NCBI RefSeq assembly: GCF_030410515.1
Contig: NZ_JAUHHD010000002.1
Span: forward strand, 103,419 to 167,418
From: Arthrobacter sp. YD4
Lineage (GTDB): Bacteria; Actinomycetota; Actinomycetes; Actinomycetales; Micrococcaceae
Direction: 5' to 3'
Length of the DNA stretch: 64,000 nucleotides
Position 1 is the stretch's first letter, and each line of letters starts with the position of its first letter. The position numbers and the translations under genes were made by a program. Shown here piece by piece: positions 1 to 9,242 of this stretch. The notes under the pieces are model-generated. The model was not told where the DNA came from. It saw only the letters and a list, made by a program, of their open reading frames with translations, and did no database searches.

Positions 1-728
1 GCGGCCATGAACAACATGGCGGTACCGGCAATGGAGGGCAGCGCGACCGGCTTACCGTGCTGGCGCGGCGCCCGGAGCTGGGCCGTGCGGGACAGTTCCG
101 CGGCGGTGGCGGCGAGCGGTCCGGGCGTTGTTTCGAGCCGGTGCGACCATGCCGCGAAGGCGCCGGAAACGTCCCTTGCTGCTTTCGCCCAGGTCGCGTG
201 ATCGTCGCGGGGAATGGACCGCAACTGGTCTGCCAGTGCGGTCGCATTCCGGGTGTATTCGACCCACATCTGTTCCGGCGGGGTTCCGTTCTCGGGACCG
301 GTCTTGGAGACGGTGCGGCGGTTGCGGGCGGCGGCGTTCCACTCGGCTGCTGCGGCGGTGGCCAGTTGCGGTGAGTCCATCCAGTTCTCACGCAGGGCAC
401 CGAGCTTCAGGTCCGAGGCTAGGGTTCCGCCGCCGAACCAGATGGGCCGCTGTCCGGGCTTGGGTCGTTCGGCCACGGAGTAACCGACGATGACGTCCGT
501 GGTGTTCTTGGCGTAGCGCGGACGAACGAGTAGGCCGGTGGCGCGGGTGCGGCGGACAAACTCATCTTCGGTTGCGGAGGCGCTGGCGCTGGCACGGACC
601 TTTCGTGCCAGCGAGGACCGGTGCATCTCGCGTTCGTCACGGACTGCCGTGGCCTTCTCGGCGCGGTCGTAGCCGCGGGTGGCGTGCACGCTGGAGAGTT
701 GATGGGTCTTCGCCGTTTTGGAGCATGG
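1..728 (-). pseudogene. Relaxase/mobilization protein, C-terminal part (truncated at 5' end by a junction; runs off the window)
   Basis: The minus strand is open from the stop at 729-731 to the window edge, with no convincing start. Its translation includes HQLSSVHATRGYDRAEKA near 703, LKLGALRENWMDS near 400 and AAEWNAAARNRR near 340, then DDHATWAKAARD and TPGPLAATAAEL. The last blocks match those in the second relaxase fragment at 27073-27816, so both derive from one family of Arthrobacter-type plasmid relaxase C-terminal regions. The relaxase HUH/Tyr catalytic N-terminus is absent. The frame overlaps the 3' end of the neighbouring cupin gene, so the DNA joint lies at about 690-715. Role in plasmid transfer is inferred from the family; this copy cannot work alone. 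Confidence 0.6.
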
Positions 729-1047
729 CTATGTGTTCCATGAAGCAGCCTGGTGCAGCGGCGTGCCAGTGTTCCTCCCCGGGAGGGGTGTAGAGGGTCT
801 GGCCGGGGTGGACTTCGATAATCTTGCCGTCCCGGGTGCCGAAACGTCCTATCCCTTGGGTGACCCGCAAGTACTGGCCGTACTCGTGGGAGTGCCAGGC
901 CGTGCGTGCTCCAGGCGCAAAGCGTACGGTCGCCACGACCATTGTCTGGCCTTCCTCATGGGGCATCGCGATCGGATCAAGCCACACATCTCCTGCGAAC
1001 CGCTCCGGCGGGTTCTTGGTGGTGGGCAGAACGGGCTCGATGTTCAT
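637..1047 (-). CDS. Cupin-domain protein with an aberrant C-terminus
   Basis: A 136-residue single-domain cupin. The double-stranded beta-helix metal-binding pattern is visible: TAWHSHEYGQYLRVTQG (two His, Glu) and GEEHWHAAAP (His) in the second motif. The family contains small metal enzymes and binding proteins often found beside carboxymuconolactone decarboxylase-like proteins, as here: the next gene upstream ends 8 bases away. Residues 1 to about 112 fit the family. After IAMLQNG the sequence becomes Arg/Pro-rich and out of frame with the overlapping relaxase remnant, so the natural C-terminus has been replaced by recombination. Probably first-shell intact but possibly unstable. Substrate unknown. 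Confidence 0.75.
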   Translation of the reverse strand: MNIEPVLPTTKNPPERFAGDVWLDPIAMPHEEGQTMVVATVRFAPGARTAWHSHEYGQYLRVTQGIGRFGTRDGKIIEVHPGQTLYTPPGEEHWHAAAPGCFMEHIAMLQNGEDPSTLQRARHPRLRPRREGHGSP

Positions 1048-1055
1048 GATGTGCC

Positions 1056-1388
1056 TTACTTGTTGTCGGTGAAAACACCCTTGGCAACGCCCATCGCGGA
1101 CATGCCTTTGGGCCAGCCAGCGTAGAGCGTGACATGGGTGATGGCTTCAATAAGCTCCTCTTGGGTCAGGCCATTTTGCACGGCACGACCGAGGTGGGAA
1201 CCGAGCTGTTCGGTGTTTCCACCAGCTGTGAGCACCGCGACGGTGATGAGGCTGCGGTCGCGTGGGCTCAGTTCGGGCCGGTTCCACACATCTTCGAAGA
1301 GCATGTCGTCTGTGAGTTCGGCGAGCTTCGGGGCGAAGTCCCCGAACATTTTCCGGCCCCCGCCGACCTGTTTGGGATTCTCCGTCAT
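1056..1388 (-). CDS. Carboxymuconolactone decarboxylase family protein
   Basis: 110 residues, the usual length of single-domain CMD proteins. The conserved core is seen: FEDVWNRPELSPRDRSLI, then AVLTAGGNTEQLGSHLGRAVQNG and a C-terminal ITHVTLYAGWPKGM. There is no CxxC pair, so it is not an AhpD-type peroxidase-reductase; it resembles the PcaC-like branch. It lies in the minus-strand cluster between a cupin gene and an NTF2-like gene, a combination frequent in Arthrobacter redox clusters. The actual substrate is unknown and a decarboxylase activity is only a family name here. Confidence 0.85.
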   Translation of the reverse strand: MTENPKQVGGGRKMFGDFAPKLAELTDDMLFEDVWNRPELSPRDRSLITVAVLTAGGNTEQLGSHLGRAVQNGLTQEELIEAITHVTLYAGWPKGMSAMGVAKGVFTDNK

Positions 1389-1454
1389 TATGGCCCTTCC
1401 TTTCAGTGGTGCTTGGTGCCGCTTTAGTTGCTCAAATTCCGTTGAGGTGGCTGG

Positions 1455-1817
1455 TTACCAGGTCGAGGCGACGGTGCGGGTCACCGTTACTTCACCGTCG
1501 TGGGCCTCGAACGTGGCGTGGAGGGTGAGCCGCCAGGTGGCTCTCGATCCCCAGATAGTGGCGTCGGTGAGTGTCCGGGCCGTCAGTGCTGGTGGGGTCC
1601 CTTCGGGGCTGGAGGTAGCTTCCACTGTCTCCATCCGGTGGTATCGCATCTGTCCGGATGCGATGGCGTCCAGCCATTCCGCTTTGGACTGCACATACCC
1701 GGTCATGTGGGTCAGGGTGAAGTCCTCCGCGAGAAGCCCATCCAGTTCTTCGATGTCCCCTGCCACCATCGCCTGGCACATGGTTTCGAAAAGGGAACCG
1801 ATCGGTTCAGTGCTCAC
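1455..1817 (-). CDS. SnoaL/NTF2-like nuclear transport factor 2 family protein
   Basis: 120 residues with the alpha+beta-barrel pattern of the SnoaL-like group: an N-terminal helix (MCQAMVAGDIEELDGLLAED), FTLTHMTGYVQSKAEWLDAI, and alternating strands ending in ATFEAHDGEVTVTRTVAS. Such proteins are small hydrolases, isomerases or binding proteins. The start codon overlaps the stop of the upstream aldo/keto reductase gene by four bases (ATGA on the minus strand), implying translational coupling and a shared pathway. No catalytic residue can be assigned. Confidence 0.8.
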   Translation of the reverse strand: MSTEPIGSLFETMCQAMVAGDIEELDGLLAEDFTLTHMTGYVQSKAEWLDAIASGQMRYHRMETVEATSSPEGTPPALTARTLTDATIWGSRATWRLTLHATFEAHDGEVTVTRTVASTW

Positions 1818-2842
1818 GACGGGTTCCGGCGGCGTGCCCGGGCGGTAAGTTCGTGGGCGCCGTAACTGTTGTCGTCCGGGTTCACGGTGACCCCGGGGGC
1901 TACGAGTTTGTCGATCCTGTCCAGCACATCGGCGCTGAGGTGGGTATCTGCGGCGGGGAGGTAGGACTCCAGCTGTTCCATGGTGCGCGGACCCACGATT
2001 GCGGACGTGACGCCGGGGTGGTTGATCACGAACGCGATGGCCAGCTCGATCAATGTCATCCCGGCTTCTTCGGCCAGAATCGCCAGGTCCTCAACGATGT
2101 CGAGCTTGCGCTGGTTGGCGGGCTGACTCATGTCGAACCGGGCACTGGGCCGGGCTGACGAGGTCGGTGCGGAGGCGGCGTCTTTCCGCCACCGACCCGA
2201 CAGCCACCCGCCGGAGAGGGGGCTGTACGTGAGGGTGCCCATGCCGTGCCGCTGGACGGTGGGCAGGATGTCCTCCTCGATGCCGCGGACCAGGATGGAG
2301 TACGGCGGCTGTTCGGTGACGAACCGTTCCAGGTTCCGTTGGCGGGAGGCCCACTGGGCTTCAACGATCTGGGAGCCGGAGTAGGACGACGAGCCGATGT
2401 AGCGGATCTTGCCCTGTCGGACCAGGTCGGTGAGTGCGCCGAGGGTTTCTTCGACGTCGGTGTCCGGGCTGGGCCGGTGCACCTGGTAGAGGTCGATGTA
2501 GTCCGTGCCCAGCCGGCGCAGCGAGTCCTCCACTGCCCGCATGATCCAGCGGCGGGATCCGCCCCGTTTGTTGGGGTCCTTCTCGTCCATGGGCATGAAG
2601 AACTTGGTGGCGAGGAAGACGTCGTCACGACGTCCTTGCAGCGCCTGGCCGACGATTTCCTCGGAGGTGCCACCGGAGTAGACGTCAGCGGTGTCGACGA
2701 AGTTGATGCCGGCGTCCAGGGCGTGGTGGATGATGCGGGTGGAGTCTGCTCGGTCGTTGTTGCCCCACGGGCCGATCATCATCGCGCCGAGGCAGAGCGG
2801 ACTGACCTGCACACCGGTGCGGCCAAGCGGGCGGTATTCCAT
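1814..2842 (-). CDS. Aldo/keto reductase (potassium-channel beta/Tas-like group)
   Basis: 342 residues from ATG at 2842, chosen because an AGAAGGA ribosome site precedes it and MEYRPLGRTGVQVSPLCLG is the classic AKR N-terminus; the frame stays open upstream without homology. It is a TIM-barrel NADPH oxidoreductase. Visible are the catalytic Asp/Tyr segment (NFVDTADVYSGGTSEE), the Lys in FLATKFF, the His in LYQVHRPSPDTD and a C-terminal cofactor loop (TSAIVGPRTMEQLESYL). It is one of three AKRs in this cluster, each from a different subfamily. Likely acts on a small carbonyl or quinone; substrate not deducible. Confidence 0.9.
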   Translation of the reverse strand: MEYRPLGRTGVQVSPLCLGAMMIGPWGNNDRADSTRIIHHALDAGINFVDTADVYSGGTSEEIVGQALQGRRDDVFLATKFFMPMDEKDPNKRGGSRRWIMRAVEDSLRRLGTDYIDLYQVHRPSPDTDVEETLGALTDLVRQGKIRYIGSSSYSGSQIVEAQWASRQRNLERFVTEQPPYSILVRGIEEDILPTVQRHGMGTLTYSPLSGGWLSGRWRKDAASAPTSSARPSARFDMSQPANQRKLDIVEDLAILAEEAGMTLIELAIAFVINHPGVTSAIVGPRTMEQLESYLPAADTHLSADVLDRIDKLVAPGVTVNPDDNSYGAHELTARARRRNPS

Positions 2843-2876
2843 GCTGAATCCTTCTTTTTGCTCTGGGTCAGGGTGT

Positions 2877-3758
2877 CTAGGCTTCGGGGATTGACCGGTC
2901 AAACCACTGGTCACGGAAGATGTCCGGGTCCGGCCCGTTGCGGACCCCGGTGTCCAGGGCATCGATCGCAGTGAGCTCGTCTGCTGTCAGTTCGAAGTCG
3001 AAGACGTCGAAGTTCTCCGCGATGCGGACGGGGTTCGTGGACTTCGGGATGGCGGAGCGGCCCTGCTGCAGGTGCCAGCGCAACATCACCTGGGCCGGGG
3101 TCTTGCCGTGCACTTCAGCGATAGCGGCAATGGACGGATCCTGCATGACGTTCTTCCGGTCTTCACCCCAGCCCGGGTAGAAGGTGATTCCGCCGATCGG
3201 TGACCACGCCTGGGTGAGGATGCCGTGTTCGGTGTTGGCGGCTTGGACTTCAGGCTGGGTGAAGTATGGATGCAGCTCGACCTGGTTTACGGCCGGGACC
3301 GTGTCGGTCTCTGCGAGCAGTTCCTTGAGATGGTGCGGCATGAAGTTGCTGACACCGATCGCGCGGACGCGGCCGTCCCTGAACAGGGTCTCGAGTGCCT
3401 TGTACGCCGCGATCGTCTTTTCGAAACGGCTTGGCACCGGCTGGTGCAGGAGCAACAGATCAAGGTAGTCCACGCCGAGCTTGGTAGCCGACTTCTCCCA
3501 GGCGTGCAGCGTTTCGTCGTAGCCGTAGTCGCTGACCCAAACCTTGGTTTCGATGAACACGTCGGAGCGGTTCAGGCCGGAGCGCCGGATGCCTTCACCG
3601 ACTTCGCGTTCGTTCCCGTACGCGGCGGCGGTGTCGATGTGCCGGTACCCGGCACCCAGGGCTGTCTCGACTGCCGCAGTTGTCTCGTCCGGGGGGCTTT
3701 GGAAGACTCCGAGCCCGAGGGCGGGCATGACGAGACCGTTGTTGAGTGTGAGGTTCAT
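2877..3758 (-). CDS. Aldo/keto reductase (AKR5, 2,5-diketo-D-gluconate reductase-like)
   Basis: 293 residues from ATG 3758; the open frame extends upstream but only MNLTLNNGLVMPALGLGV begins the family. AKR signature 1 is GYRHIDTAAAYGNEREVGEG (catalytic Asp and Tyr), the Lys is in VFIETKVW, the His in DLLLLHQPVP, signature 2 in IRAIGVSNFMPHHLKELL-like sequence, and the C-terminal NADPH signature is SAIPKSTNPVRIAENFDVFDF. The gene starts 18 bases below the zinc alcohol dehydrogenase stop (3778) and ends 34 bases above the next AKR start, consistent with one minus-strand operon. Substrate unassigned. Confidence 0.92.
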   Translation of the reverse strand: MNLTLNNGLVMPALGLGVFQSPPDETTAAVETALGAGYRHIDTAAAYGNEREVGEGIRRSGLNRSDVFIETKVWVSDYGYDETLHAWEKSATKLGVDYLDLLLLHQPVPSRFEKTIAAYKALETLFRDGRVRAIGVSNFMPHHLKELLAETDTVPAVNQVELHPYFTQPEVQAANTEHGILTQAWSPIGGITFYPGWGEDRKNVMQDPSIAAIAEVHGKTPAQVMLRWHLQQGRSAIPKSTNPVRIAENFDVFDFELTADELTAIDALDTGVRNGPDPDIFRDQWFDRSIPEA

Positions 3759-3777
3759 ATCGTTCTGGTCCTTGTCG

Positions 3778-4809
3778 TTAGGGGCGGACGAGTACTTTGA
3801 GTGCTTCGCGGTCAGCCATGGCCTTGTACCCGGCGGGGACGTCGTCCAGACCGATGGTGCGGTCAAAGACCTTGCCCGGTTCGATGGTGCCGTCGAGCAC
3901 GAGCGGCAGGAGTTCCTCGATGTAGGCCCTGGCCGGTGCTACGCCGCCCGTGAGCGTGATGTTGCGCATGAACTCGCCGAATCCGAGGGGTACCTCGGAG
4001 AACTGCGGCGCACCGACGCGGCTGATCACTCCGCCGGCGCGAACGACGCCGATGGCCATTTCGAGTGCCGGCTTGAGACCCACGGCTTCGAGTACTGCGT
4101 GGGTTCCGTCGCCGTTGGTGAGCTCCAGTGCCTTGGCGATACCCTCCTCGCCGCGCTCAGCTACGACGTCAGTGGCACCGAACTTGCGGCCCAGGTCCGT
4201 GCGGGCCTGGTGGCGGCCCATGAGGATGATCCGCGAGGCCCCCATGAGCTTGGCGGACAGGACCGCGGAAAGGCCTACTGCGCCGTCACCGATCACCGTG
4301 ACAGTCTGGCCGGGCTGGATGCCGGCCTTCTTGGCCGCGTGGTACCCGGTGGACATGACGTCGGAGAGGCTCAGCAGGGACGGGATCAGCTTCTCGTCAA
4401 AGCCGGTGGGGACGACGACAAGGGTGCCAGCAGCTTGGGGGACGCGGGCGAATTCGCCTTGGCCTCCGTCGTCGTGACCGCCCCAGTGCGCGCCGTTGCG
4501 GCAAGAGGTCTGCAGCCCTTCTTTGCAGAAATCGCAGGTGCCGTCGGAGGCAACGAATGGTGCAATGACGAAGTCACCTACGGACAGGTTTGTCACATCG
4601 GAGCCGAGTTCTTCGATGATGCCGACGAACTCGTGGCCCATCCGGGCCCCGTCGCTGGTTTCCGGCTTGGAGCCGTAGGGCCAGAGGTCGCTGCCGCAGA
4701 TGCAGCCGGCGACGATGCGCACGATCGCGTCCGTGGGTTCCTGGATGGTGGGGTTGGGGACGGTTTCGACGCGCACGTCGCCGGCGCCGTACATCAGGGT
4801 GGCTCGCAT
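3778..4809 (-). CDS. Zinc-dependent medium-chain alcohol dehydrogenase
   Basis: 343 residues from ATG 4809 (MRATLMYGAGDVRVE). Catalytic zinc ligands are in GCICGSDLWPYG and GHEFVGIIEELGSDV. The structural-zinc lobe is CDFCKEGLQTSC, with a short spacing and apparently fewer than four cysteines, so it may be degenerate. The Rossmann motif is VTVIGDGAVGLSAVLSAKLMGA, followed by IILMGRHQARTDLGRKFGATDVV. The family reversibly oxidises alcohols with NAD(P). It lies in a minus-strand run with the aldo/keto reductases, suggesting a joint carbonyl/alcohol redox function. Confidence 0.92.
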   Translation of the reverse strand: MRATLMYGAGDVRVETVPNPTIQEPTDAIVRIVAGCICGSDLWPYGSKPETSDGARMGHEFVGIIEELGSDVTNLSVGDFVIAPFVASDGTCDFCKEGLQTSCRNGAHWGGHDDGGQGEFARVPQAAGTLVVVPTGFDEKLIPSLLSLSDVMSTGYHAAKKAGIQPGQTVTVIGDGAVGLSAVLSAKLMGASRIILMGRHQARTDLGRKFGATDVVAERGEEGIAKALELTNGDGTHAVLEAVGLKPALEMAIGVVRAGGVISRVGAPQFSEVPLGFGEFMRNITLTGGVAPARAYIEELLPLVLDGTIEPGKVFDRTIGLDDVPAGYKAMADREALKVLVRP

Positions 4810-4958
4810 AATCGGGTTCCTTACGTTTGGTAATGGCCGGTTTTCAGTCAACAACGGCCGAGGGTTTCGTGGGAGTGCATGCCAGTACCCCCATCAACAC
4901 AGTGGATGCCGGCCAGGTGGCTGGTGGCGGCGTCTGACGGGAGTATTCACCGGTGGGC

Positions 4959-5972
<1,014 letters not shown>

Positions 5973-6024
5973 TTATGCGGGTGGGTTAGGGGCAGTTTCC
6001 TGAAGCAGGCGACCAAGCTGATGT

Positions 6025-7485
6025 TCAGCGGGCGGACGCGCCCTCTGGGGCGGGCACTGCTTCCGGGGCTCGGTGAGCCCGGCGGCCGGCCAGGTCTGCG
6101 GGCAGGATGAGCGCTGCACTGACAGCCAGGGACAGGAGCAGCAGGGCGCTGCCAGCAGTGAGGGCGGCGCTGACCTCAGCGGCCAGATGCCCGACGGCAG
6201 AACCGGCAGCGGGAACGGTTGCTGCGGCCGCGACCGCGATGCCGAGTCCCAGGCACGTGCCTACCTGGTGGAAGGTGTTCACCAGGCCGGAGGCGGCACC
6301 GGCGTCGGCAGCCGGGGCACCGGCAATGCCGAACGAGGTCAGCGGGGCGAAGGCAAATCCCTGGCCGGCTCCAATGAGGATCATGGGCAGGGCGATACCC
6401 GTCCAGTAGCTGGCGTCAACTCCGGCGCGGCTGAGCCAGAACATCCCCGGCAGGGTGATCACGATCCCGACGACCAGGGCGACCGAGCCAGGCATCCGGC
6501 GGACGAGCGGCGGGATGCTCATGGCGACGGCGAAATTCACGGCGGTCATGGGCAGGAATCCAAGGCCGGCCTGCAAGGGATTGAAGCCGAGGACTTCCTG
6601 CATGAACTGGGTGGTGAAGAAGAAGAAACCAATCATGGCACCCAGATAGAGGAACCGTGCCACGTACGCGCCGGTGCGGCGGCGGCTGGCGAACAGGCTC
6701 AGCGGCATGATGGGCTGGCTGGCCTTGCGTTCGATCAGCACGAACATGACCAAGAGGATGACGCCGGCGCTGACCGCCGCGGCAGTGACCGGTGTGTTCC
6801 AGCCGGCTTCCGCGGTGTGGATGATGCCAAACACCAAGGCGCCCACGCCCAGAGTGGCGCTGAGTGCGCCGAGCACGTCGAAACGTCCCCGGGCGCGTCC
6901 GGATTCCGGGAGGAACCGGGGAGCCAGCGCAATCATGGCGGCTCCGATTGGGACGTTGACGAAGAACCCGGCCCGCCAGGAGATCCAATGAGCCAGCGCG
7001 CCGCCGATGACCAGTCCGAGGCTGGCTCCGATACCCGCCGTGGCGCCGTAGAGGGAGACCGCCCGGACTCGCTCACGGCCTTCAGGGAAGCTCGCCGTCA
7101 GCAGGGACAACGACGCGGGGGCGACGATCGCGGCGCCGATACCCTGGATGGCGCGGCCGGCGATCGCCCACCACCCTGCCGGGGCCAGCCCGATCAGGAG
7201 CGACGCGAGCGAGAACACCACCAGCCCGAACACAAACACCCGGCGCCGGCCCAGCAGGTCACCGGCGCGGGCGCCGAGCAGGAGCAGGCCGCCGAAAACC
7301 AGTGTGTAGGCGTCCTGTACCCAGGTCAGTTCGCTGGTGCTCAGGTGCAGATCGGCCTGGAGGCTGGGCAGGGCGGTGAAGATGACCGAGTTGTCCAGCA
7401 GGATCATGAAGTAGCTGGCGAGGATGATCGCCAGGATCGCTGCCGGGTGGGCGGGATGTGTGGGTGCCGGTTTCATGTCTTCCAT
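6025..7485 (-). CDS. MFS transporter, DHA2 (EmrB/QacA) drug-efflux family
   Basis: 486 residues from ATG 7485 (MEDMKPAPTHPAHPA); the open frame runs further upstream into the divergent regulator and is not coding there. It has about 14 hydrophobic segments. Motif A is GGLLLLGARAGDLLGRRRVF, and the first helix SYFMILLDNSVIFTALPSLQ carries the DHA2 acidic residue. It is a proton-coupled exporter of the inner membrane. It is divergent from an XRE regulator gene (7579) across 93 bp, which suggests regulator-controlled efflux of the compound processed by the neighbouring reductases. Confidence 0.92.
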   Translation of the reverse strand: MEDMKPAPTHPAHPAAILAIILASYFMILLDNSVIFTALPSLQADLHLSTSELTWVQDAYTLVFGGLLLLGARAGDLLGRRRVFVFGLVVFSLASLLIGLAPAGWWAIAGRAIQGIGAAIVAPASLSLLTASFPEGRERVRAVSLYGATAGIGASLGLVIGGALAHWISWRAGFFVNVPIGAAMIALAPRFLPESGRARGRFDVLGALSATLGVGALVFGIIHTAEAGWNTPVTAAAVSAGVILLVMFVLIERKASQPIMPLSLFASRRRTGAYVARFLYLGAMIGFFFFTTQFMQEVLGFNPLQAGLGFLPMTAVNFAVAMSIPPLVRRMPGSVALVVGIVITLPGMFWLSRAGVDASYWTGIALPMILIGAGQGFAFAPLTSFGIAGAPAADAGAASGLVNTFHQVGTCLGLGIAVAAAATVPAAGSAVGHLAAEVSAALTAGSALLLLSLAVSAALILPADLAGRRAHRAPEAVPAPEGASAR

Positions 7486-7578
7486 GCAACCGTTATTTCT
7501 CAGGGCCCGGGAGTCACTGATGTTCCGGGTAATGCCAGTGCCTCCCCCGCAGTGAACGTCCCGCGTAGCGTGGATGCC
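7486..7578. promoter_or_regulatory. Divergent promoter region between exporter and XRE regulator
   Basis: This 93-bp region must carry promoters for both genes. CACTG (near 7513) and CAGTG (near 7538) are inverted relative to each other and a further GCAGTG lies near 7554. The related module at 39057-39212 has a perfect palindrome built from AGGCAGT/ACTGCCT, so CAGTG-type half-sites are plausible operators for this regulator family. No convincing -10/-35 pair was assigned. Confidence 0.35.
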
Positions 7579-8463
7579 ATGACACACAGCGACGACGTCC
7601 GGAAGTTTCTGAGCTCCCGCCGTTCCAGGATCACGCCCGAGGAGGCCGGCCTCCCGGCGTACGGCGGCAACCGGCGCGTCAAGGGCCTGCGCCGCGAGGA
7701 AGTCGCCATGCTCGCCGGCATGAGCATCGACTACTACATCCGTCTTGAGCGTGGAAACCTCTCCGGCGCATCCGACAGCGTCTTGGAAGCGCTGGCTCGT
7801 GCGCTGAAACTCGACGAGGCCGAGACGGCCCACCTGTTCGACCTCGCACGCGCTGCCACCGTCTCACCCCGCGCGCGGCGCAAGCGCAGCCCACAGACAG
7901 TGCGGCCCAGCGTGCAGCGGGTCATCGATGCGATCACGACTGCGCCCGCCTGGGTCCGCAACGACCGCGGCGACGTTCTCGCTTCCAATGATCTGGGCCG
8001 GGCCCTGTATCTGGACATGATGGCCGACGGCGGCCCCACCCCGCCCAACAGCGCCCGGTTCACCTTCCTCAACCCGAAAGCTCAGGAGTTCTTCGCCGAC
8101 TGGGAACGCAGCGCCGATGACATTGTCGCCGTCCTCAGGTCCACAGCCGGGAAGAACCCCTACGACAAGGACCTCTCCGACCTGGTCGGAGAGCTCTCGA
8201 CCCGCAGCGAAGAGTTCCGCATCCGCTGGGCCCGGCATGACGTAAAGCACCACCGCACCGGCCGCAAACGGCTCCACCACCCCATCGTCGGCGACCTTGA
8301 CCTGACCTACGAGGCCCTCGAACTGCCCGGCGACCCGGGACTGCGCATCAACATCTACACAGCCGAGCCCGGAACACCGTCTGAGGACGCCCTCAAAGTC
8401 CTCGCCAGCTGGGCAGCAACCCAACGCCAGGTCGCTCCGGCCGCCGCCAAGGAGAACCCATGA
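7579..8463 (+). CDS. XRE-family transcriptional regulator with MmyB-like ligand-binding domain
   Basis: 294 residues from ATG 7579. The N-terminal helix-turn-helix contains KGLRREEVAMLAGMSIDYYIRLERG, the hallmark of this actinobacterial group. From about residue 110 comes the MmyB-like PAS/ligand domain (RVIDAITTAPAWVRNDRGDVLASN, later DLVGELSTRSEEFRIRWARHDV and HPIVGDLDLTYEALEL). Such proteins usually control a neighbouring oxidoreductase or exporter gene. The stop overlaps the ATG of the following SDR by four bases, so the two are co-translated, and it is divergent to the exporter. A close relative is at 38163-39056. Confidence 0.9.
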   Translation: MTHSDDVRKFLSSRRSRITPEEAGLPAYGGNRRVKGLRREEVAMLAGMSIDYYIRLERGNLSGASDSVLEALARALKLDEAETAHLFDLARAATVSPRARRKRSPQTVRPSVQRVIDAITTAPAWVRNDRGDVLASNDLGRALYLDMMADGGPTPPNSARFTFLNPKAQEFFADWERSADDIVAVLRSTAGKNPYDKDLSDLVGELSTRSEEFRIRWARHDVKHHRTGRKRLHHPIVGDLDLTYEALELPGDPGLRINIYTAEPGTPSEDALKVLASWAATQRQVAPAAAKENP

Positions 8464-9242
8464 CACACCGTCCAAACACCGTCCTGATTGCCGGCGCCAC
8501 CGGCAGCATCGGCCGCCACGCTGTGAACGAGGCCCTCCGTCAGGGCTACACGGTGCGCGCCCTGGTCCGTGACAAGGGCCGGGCACAGCGCATCCTGCCC
8601 GACAGTGTCGAACTCGTCGTCGGTGACCTGACCCGCCCCGACACCCTAGGCCCCGCCGTCGACGGAGTCGATGCAATCGTCTTCACCCACGGATCCAGCA
8701 CCAGTGAACGCGATGTCAGGGATAACGACTACGCGGGCGTCGCGAACGTCCTCAAAGCCCTCGGCGGGCGGCGGGTCCGGATCGCACTCATGACCGCCAT
8801 CGGAACCACCCGCCCCGGCGTCGCGTACGCGACGTGGAAGCTGCGCAGCGAACGCCTCGTCCGGGCCAGCGGCCACCCCTACACGATCGTCCGCCCGGGC
8901 TGGTTCGACTACAACGACCCCGACCAGCGCCTTATCGTCATGCTCCAAGGCGACAAGCGACAGGCCGGATCACCGGCTGATGGCGTCATCGCCCGCGACC
9001 AAATAGCCCGGGTCTTCATCGAGAGCCTGCACACGGATGCCGCCGACCACAAAACGCTGGAACTCATCGCCGACCACGGACCCGAACAGGAGGACCTCAC
9101 CCCGGTCTTCGACGCCCTGACCCCCGACACAGCCGGATCGCTCGACGGAGCCGAAGACACCGTCAACCTCCCCCTTGCCGCTGAACCCGAAACATTCCGC
9201 CGCGACCACGCCGCGATAGCCGGCAGGAACTGGCCGACATGA
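8460..9242 (+). CDS. Atypical SDR, NAD(P)H-binding protein
   Basis: 260 residues. The N-terminal dinucleotide site is VLIAGATGSIGRHAVNEALRQG, followed by VRALVRDKGRAQRI, typical of extended/atypical SDRs (NmrA/YwnB-like). A SDR-type YxxxK catalytic pair is suggested by VAYATWKLRSERLVRASG; the strand IVRPGWFDYND follows. It overlaps the regulator upstream and the antiporter downstream by ATGA, so regulator, SDR and antiporter form one transcription unit. May act as a redox enzyme or redox sensor; substrate unknown. Confidence 0.88.
   Translation: MTHRPNTVLIAGATGSIGRHAVNEALRQGYTVRALVRDKGRAQRILPDSVELVVGDLTRPDTLGPAVDGVDAIVFTHGSSTSERDVRDNDYAGVANVLKALGGRRVRIALMTAIGTTRPGVAYATWKLRSERLVRASGHPYTIVRPGWFDYNDPDQRLIVMLQGDKRQAGSPADGVIARDQIARVFIESLHTDAADHKTLELIADHGPEQEDLTPVFDALTPDTAGSLDGAEDTVNLPLAAEPETFRRDHAAIAGRNWPT

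Noticed and set aside
3544..4833. 429-codon plus-strand frame
   Set aside because: Antisense to the alcohol dehydrogenase and an AKR, both with conserved motifs.
6073..7575. Long plus-strand frame opposite the exporter, contiguous with the XRE regulator frame
   Set aside because: Antisense to a clear MFS transporter; the composition (Gly/Asp/Glu/Gln) is typical of a mirror frame and the regulator's own ATG is at 7579.
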